64,000 nucleotides of DNA from Aliamphritea hakodatensis. Its GTDB lineage: Bacteria; Pseudomonadota; Gammaproteobacteria; Pseudomonadales; Balneatricaceae. A model generated the notes under the pieces. The model was not told the DNA's origin, made no database searches, and saw nothing but the letters and a program-made list of their open reading frames with translations. The translations under genes were made by a program, and so were the position numbers. Location: NCBI RefSeq assembly GCF_024347195.1, contig NZ_AP025281.1:62001-126000 (forward strand), given 5' to 3'. Shown here one piece after another: positions 59,850 through 64,000 of the stretch (position 1 is its first letter; each line of letters starts with the position of its first letter).

Positions 59850-60614
59850 ATGTCCTTTCGTGCCATTTTGCACTTTATCAGCGGTCTGTGGCTGGTGTTG
59901 CTTGCCGCGTTGCCGCTACAGGCGGCACCGGAAGCAGAGCCTGCCGCGACGCGAACGCTGCGGGTGGGCATGCCTTTGCCGGGGCAGATTCCGTTTTTCT
60001 GGCAGGATGAAGCGGGCGAGTTTCAGGGCATTTATGCGGATACCTTACGGCTGATTGCAGAAGATTTAGCGGTTGAACTGGATTTTGTGCCTCTTTCACA
60101 GGCCCGTTTACAGCGTTTATTCATTGCCGGCGAGATTGATATCGAGGCTGGCGTGTCGCCACAGCTGGAGGTGCCGGATGCCTTGCAGCAGGTGTCGCTT
60201 TACAGCATTCCGTTTGGCATTGTGAATGAGGTGATTATTTACCGCCCGGAGTTGTCGTTCCCGGTGTTTATTCTGAAAGATCTGGAAGGTCAGCGGGTGG
60301 CGACGGTACGGGGGGCTTCTGTGCCGGATAACCTGATCCGGGAGGATTTTGCCAGCCAGTGGCAGATTGCTCAGCGGGTGCACCGGGGCTGGAATCAGAT
60401 CGGGCTGATTAACGAAGCCACGGCGTTGCGGTATCAGTCGGAGGAAAGCCTCAACTATGAGATTTCCCTGCCGTATGCCAGTAATGCTGTGACCTTCCGT
60501 TTACACCGCGCCCGCAGTCCCTTACTGGCGCAGCTGAATGCGAGTATCGCCCGGCTGGAGCAGCAGGGCGAACTGGAGCGGCTGGTGTGCAAATACCGTT
60601 GCGGCACCCAGTAA
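59850..60614 (+). CDS. Periplasmic solute-binding protein (family 3-like)
   Basis: About 254 aa from ATG 59850, signal peptide ending near LQAAP. The core TLRVGMPLPGQIPFFWQDEA and GEFQGIYADTLRLIAEDLAV correspond to the first lobe of amino-acid-type binding proteins. No transporter genes are near. It is tail-to-tail with a large sensor kinase, nine bases apart, so a sensory role is possible. The ligand is unknown. Confidence 0.78.
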   Translation: MSFRAILHFISGLWLVLLAALPLQAAPEAEPAATRTLRVGMPLPGQIPFFWQDEAGEFQGIYADTLRLIAEDLAVELDFVPLSQARLQRLFIAGEIDIEAGVSPQLEVPDALQQVSLYSIPFGIVNEVIIYRPELSFPVFILKDLEGQRVATVRGASVPDNLIREDFASQWQIAQRVHRGWNQIGLINEATALRYQSEESLNYEISLPYASNAVTFRLHRARSPLLAQLNASIARLEQQGELERLVCKYRCGTQ

Positions 60615-60622
60615 ACCCGGCC

Positions 60623-63600
60623 TCAGTGGGACAGGCAGGTATTGAACAGATCTTCCAGTTCCTGACAGGCGTCGAGAAACCCCGGTAAACGTTGCATAAC
60701 TTCGTCAATCTCACTCTGTTTTATCAGTTGTTCAAGCTGCTGCGCCAGATGGTGCAGATAATGGGCGGAGAGGTTGGCTGCCATGCCTTTCAGTGCGTGA
60801 ATGGCATGCCGGGCGTGTTCGCAGTTGCCGGCATCCAGTGCACTCTGCAGTTCACTGATCAGGGGCTGGCTGTCGCTGAGGTAGATTTCCAGCAGGCTGT
60901 GCAGGAATCCTTCGTCCCCCATGACCCGTTCCAGTGCTTCTGATTTATCCCAACTGACAAATTCTTCCCTGAGATCATTGATGTAGTCCGGGGAAGCCGC
61001 TGTGTGCGTGGTGGCCCCGCTGCTGTCTGACGTGTGTGAGGTATGCTGGTGGAGCCAGCGCTGCAGGACGAGCTCCAGATCGCTGAGTATGACCGGTTTG
61101 CTGAGGTAGTCGTCCATGCCGGCGGTGATGCATTTTTCACGGTCACCACTCATGGCATTGGCGGTCATGGCGATGATCGGAATGCGCCGGTTTTCCTCCC
61201 CTGCGTTGCCTTCGCGGATTTGCTGGGTGGCTTCATAGCCGTCCATTTCCGGCATCTGACAGTCCATGAATATCAGGTTGTAAGGCATGGCACTGGTGGT
61301 GAGTTTGCCGATGGCATCCAGACCGTTATCGGCAACATCCACCCGCAGCCCCAGTTTTTGCAGGATACCGGTGGCGACCATCTGGTTGACCCTGTTGTCT
61401 TCAACCAGCAGGACCCGGTGCATGTGTTTCATGTTATGGGTGACCTGTGACGCATTCTGAACCGGCTGGTGGCGTTTGGGTTTAGGCTTCATTTCCGGCT
61501 CGAGCAGCATCAGCAGTGGCCGCTCAATGGCGGTATTAAGGGCTTTCAGAAGGGTGGGCACAGTTATCGGTTTGGCGAAGTAGCTGTCGGCCACTTTTTC
61601 TGCATAGCGTCTGGTCGGCTCACAGTTCAGCGAGGGGGTCATCATGACCAGCTTGATGTGCTGAAGTTTAGGTTCTGAGTGCAGCCGGTTGGTAAAGGCT
61701 TCGCCGTCCATGTCGGCCATTTCCATGTCCAGCACCACCAGATCAAACAGAGGCAGGCTGGCAATCTGTGCCCGTTCCTGACATGCCTGCATGGCAATAA
61801 AACCGTCGGCTGCTTCAGTGACATTTGCGCCCCAGATCCTCAGTTGCCGGCTGAGGGTGTTGCGGCAGTGGGTGTTGTCGTCAATGATCAGAATTTCCAG
61901 CCCTTTGAGGTCGGTATCCGGAATTTTTTCATCCATTTCGCTGCGGTTTATCAGCATATCAAAGCTGAAACAGCTGCCTTTATCGACGGTACTGATGACC
62001 CGGATGCTGCCCTGCATCAGTTCACAGAGCATCTTGGTAATGCTCAGGCCAAGCCCGGTGCCGCCGTACTGTCGGGTGGTAGAGGCGTCCACCTGGCTGA
62101 AGGAGTCAAACAGCCCGGGGAGTTTACTTTCCGCAATGCCGATACCGGTGTCGGAAATGCTGCAGTTCAGCCGCAGGTCTTTGCCGCTGCTGCCGGCTTC
62201 TTCCGGTGACAGGTCGCTGAGGGCGACTTTCAGGGTGACATCGCCGTCGCTGGTGAACTTAATGGCGTTGCCGGTCAGATTGGTAATGACCTGTCGCAGC
62301 CGGGTAGGGTCTCCCCGTACATGGCTGTGGCCCAGCTCGGTGGTATCCAGAATCAGTTCAAGGCCTTTGTCATGGGCTTGCAGCGACATGGTTTCGGTGA
62401 ATTCGTTAAGCATGCTGTGCAGGTCAAAGTCGATATTTTCCAGATCCAGTTTGCCGGCATTGACCTTGGAAAAATCGAGAATGTCATTGATCAGGTTAAG
62501 CAGGCTTTCGGCGCTGCTGGTGGCCAGACAGGCCTGATGGCGCTGCTGCTCATCCAGTTCGGTATCCTGCAACAGGGAGAGCATCCCCAGCACGCCATTC
62601 ATTGGTGTGCGGATTTCATGGCTCATGTTGGCGAGGAATTCACTTTTTGCCTGGGCGGCCGTTTCGGCTGCATTCTTGGCTTCCAGCAAGCCTTCTTCAT
62701 AGCGCTGGCGTTGTGATATATCCCGGAAACTCCACACCCGACCCATGGATTTACTGCTGTTGATAATCGGCAGGGATACCTGCTCAAAGACTCTGCCATC
62801 CCTGAATGCCAGGGTTTCCAGTGCCTGGATATTGTCTTCGGCGTGGAGTTGCTGAACCCCTTCAAGGAAGGTTTTCGGGTCACTCGTTTGCTCAACCATC
62901 AGGCTGAGTATGGCATCAGTATCGGCGTTGCTGAGCAGTTCATCCGGCACTTGCCACATTTCTGCAAAGCGTTGGTTAGCTTTGATCATCTGGCCATATT
63001 CATCGGTGACCATGATGCCGTTATCCGTGGCTTCCAGTGTGGCTTCCAGCAGGTTCAGGGTGTTCTGGATTTTCTTCTCAGATTCTTTGATGCCGGTGAT
63101 ATCTTCAACCGAGACAAAGAAGCCCAGTACCTCTCCTTCGGTGTTTTTGTCCGGCGTATAGGTCACATTGACGAACCGGTTACCGCCTTCTGAATAAGGG
63201 ATTTCCGATTCATAGTTGACCGTCTGGCCGTTCAGAGCCATCCGCATGTAGGGCAGGATCAGAGTATAGGCTTCTTCGCCCAGACTTTCCCGTACGTGTT
63301 TTCTGTGGAAGTGCTCCAGAGGAACGTCGAACCAGCGTTCATAGGCTTTATTCACGAAGCGGTAGTGTTGGCCGGTATCCACATAGGAAAGCAGTTGCGG
63401 GGCATTATGAGTGATGTCGTCGATATATTTGCGACTCTGGGCCAGCTCAACTTCCCGTTCACGTTTTTCCTGCAGGGCCTGTTTACGCAGATTGATCTCT
63501 TCATTAAGCCGGTCGATTGACGTCGTTTTGGTGCCGAGGTTTGCCGTCATTTCGTTGATGGCACGCCCCAGGTCGGTGATTTCATCATTGCCGGCGATCG

Positions 63601-64000
63601 GTACCCGATAACTTAAGTCACCGGAGCCAAGCTGAAACATCGCCGTGTGCAGGCTATTGATACGCTTGAGGATTGAGCGGCGCAGCATAACGAATAAGAC
63701 GATTCCCAGCAGGCAGCTGCCCAGAAACGTGGCCAGAAATGCCCGTTGGTTAAGGGTGTTTATCGGGTGCATGGCCAACTCACGGTTAAGCACGATGTTG
63801 ACGACGTAAGTATGGTCGCCAAAGCTGACGTTTTGCTGGCCAATCAGCTGATTTTTATCCAGTTGGGCATTTTCGTCCCGGTGATCACTGTGAACATGGT
63901 TCAGGCTGCTGCGGGTGTTGTGGCTGAGAATCCGCTGCTTGGTATCGGTGAGAAAGGCCGCGTCAATGGGGTTTCCGGCGTCGCTGAGTTCTCTGACGAT
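60623..64000 (-). CDS. Hybrid sensor histidine kinase (5' end beyond the window)
   Basis: At least 1125 residues; the frame is open to the right edge, so the N-terminus is missing. Order: end of a periplasmic sensor domain, one membrane helix (about 63670-63750), HAMP, coiled-coil, two PAS domains, HisKA with phospho-acceptor His (FLANMSHEIRTPMNG, codon 62618-62620), and ATPase (DTGIGI, GGTGLGLSI). Then receiver 1 (Asp codon 61727-61729), receiver 2 (Asp codon 61262-61264) and HPt (His codon 60797-60799). This is a complete four-step phosphorelay of the BarA type. Its partner regulator is not evident. Confidence 0.93.
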   Translation of the reverse strand: MVRELSDAGNPIDAAFLTDTKQRILSHNTRSSLNHVHSDHRDENAQLDKNQLIGQQNVSFGDHTYVVNIVLNRELAMHPINTLNQRAFLATFLGSCLLGIVLFVMLRRSILKRINSLHTAMFQLGSGDLSYRVPIAGNDEITDLGRAINEMTANLGTKTTSIDRLNEEINLRKQALQEKREREVELAQSRKYIDDITHNAPQLLSYVDTGQHYRFVNKAYERWFDVPLEHFHRKHVRESLGEEAYTLILPYMRMALNGQTVNYESEIPYSEGGNRFVNVTYTPDKNTEGEVLGFFVSVEDITGIKESEKKIQNTLNLLEATLEATDNGIMVTDEYGQMIKANQRFAEMWQVPDELLSNADTDAILSLMVEQTSDPKTFLEGVQQLHAEDNIQALETLAFRDGRVFEQVSLPIINSSKSMGRVWSFRDISQRQRYEEGLLEAKNAAETAAQAKSEFLANMSHEIRTPMNGVLGMLSLLQDTELDEQQRHQACLATSSAESLLNLINDILDFSKVNAGKLDLENIDFDLHSMLNEFTETMSLQAHDKGLELILDTTELGHSHVRGDPTRLRQVITNLTGNAIKFTSDGDVTLKVALSDLSPEEAGSSGKDLRLNCSISDTGIGIAESKLPGLFDSFSQVDASTTRQYGGTGLGLSITKMLCELMQGSIRVISTVDKGSCFSFDMLINRSEMDEKIPDTDLKGLEILIIDDNTHCRNTLSRQLRIWGANVTEAADGFIAMQACQERAQIASLPLFDLVVLDMEMADMDGEAFTNRLHSEPKLQHIKLVMMTPSLNCEPTRRYAEKVADSYFAKPITVPTLLKALNTAIERPLLMLLEPEMKPKPKRHQPVQNASQVTHNMKHMHRVLLVEDNRVNQMVATGILQKLGLRVDVADNGLDAIGKLTTSAMPYNLIFMDCQMPEMDGYEATQQIREGNAGEENRRIPIIAMTANAMSGDREKCITAGMDDYLSKPVILSDLELVLQRWLHQHTSHTSDSSGATTHTAASPDYINDLREEFVSWDKSEALERVMGDEGFLHSLLEIYLSDSQPLISELQSALDAGNCEHARHAIHALKGMAANLSAHYLHHLAQQLEQLIKQSEIDEVMQRLPGFLDACQELEDLFNTCLSH

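Overview
The window (64 kb, GC-rich apart from one AT-rich patch near 25-26 kb) looks like chromosome from a marine gammaproteobacterium, most likely of the Oceanospirillales type. This is inferred from gene content: TAXI-TRAP transporters, oxyR-recG and mutY-yggX pairs, a DUF2986/DUF501 pair, NsrR-controlled nirK and many LysR regulators. The genus cannot be fixed from sequence alone. There is no prophage, plasmid or CRISPR array.

Layout. 1-5.7 kb: a nucleoside salvage operon (BMP-type ABC transporter, PfkB kinase, nucleoside hydrolase, Fe(II)/2OG oxygenase) with overlapping genes. 5.7-17.7 kb: a LoiP-like lipoprotein protease, an Atm1-type ABC exporter plus MFS pump behind a SoxR-like promoter, a pseudoazurin, a GcvA-like LysR with a candidate small RNA facing away from it, DUF2986/DUF501, an aspartoacylase-like enzyme, recG-oxyR and a YeeZ-like reductase. 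17.7-24.4 kb: a basic-amino-acid ABC transporter, ppk1 and hemB. 24.5-26.3 kb: an AT-rich accessory patch. Two inverted, hairpin-rich repeats bound a gene interrupted by one stop codon. 26.3-32.3 kb: hisB-hisH-hisF (hisA missing), an AsmA-family gene, mutY and yggX. 32.4-33.1 kb: tRNA-Phe followed by a tandem array of copies of its 3' end.

33.1-37.1 kb: nsrR, divergent from nirK, a two-domain multicopper oxidase and two c-type cytochromes, with two NsrR boxes between them. This is a nitric-oxide-responsive periplasmic nitrite reduction module. The content matches the ncgABC-nirK cluster of Nitrosomonas europaea, but the order differs. 37.3-42.5 kb: an RND efflux pair with a co-transcribed LysR. 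42.5-46.4 kb: an XRE regulator, a phytoceramidase-like membrane protein, a YghU-like GST with a divergent LysR, and a DUF2141 protein.

46.6-53.8 kb: two TAXI solute-binding proteins, a histidine kinase, a fused TRAP permease and a UspA protein, which probably form a combined uptake and sensing locus. 53.9-64 kb: a small unknown gene, a Fic protein behind an array of five TGTCGAT-type half-sites, and a signalling cluster. That cluster holds a response regulator with an unusual C-terminus, a 1018-aa AraC-family protein with a large helical-repeat C-terminus, a solute-binding protein and a hybrid histidine kinase cut by the window edge.
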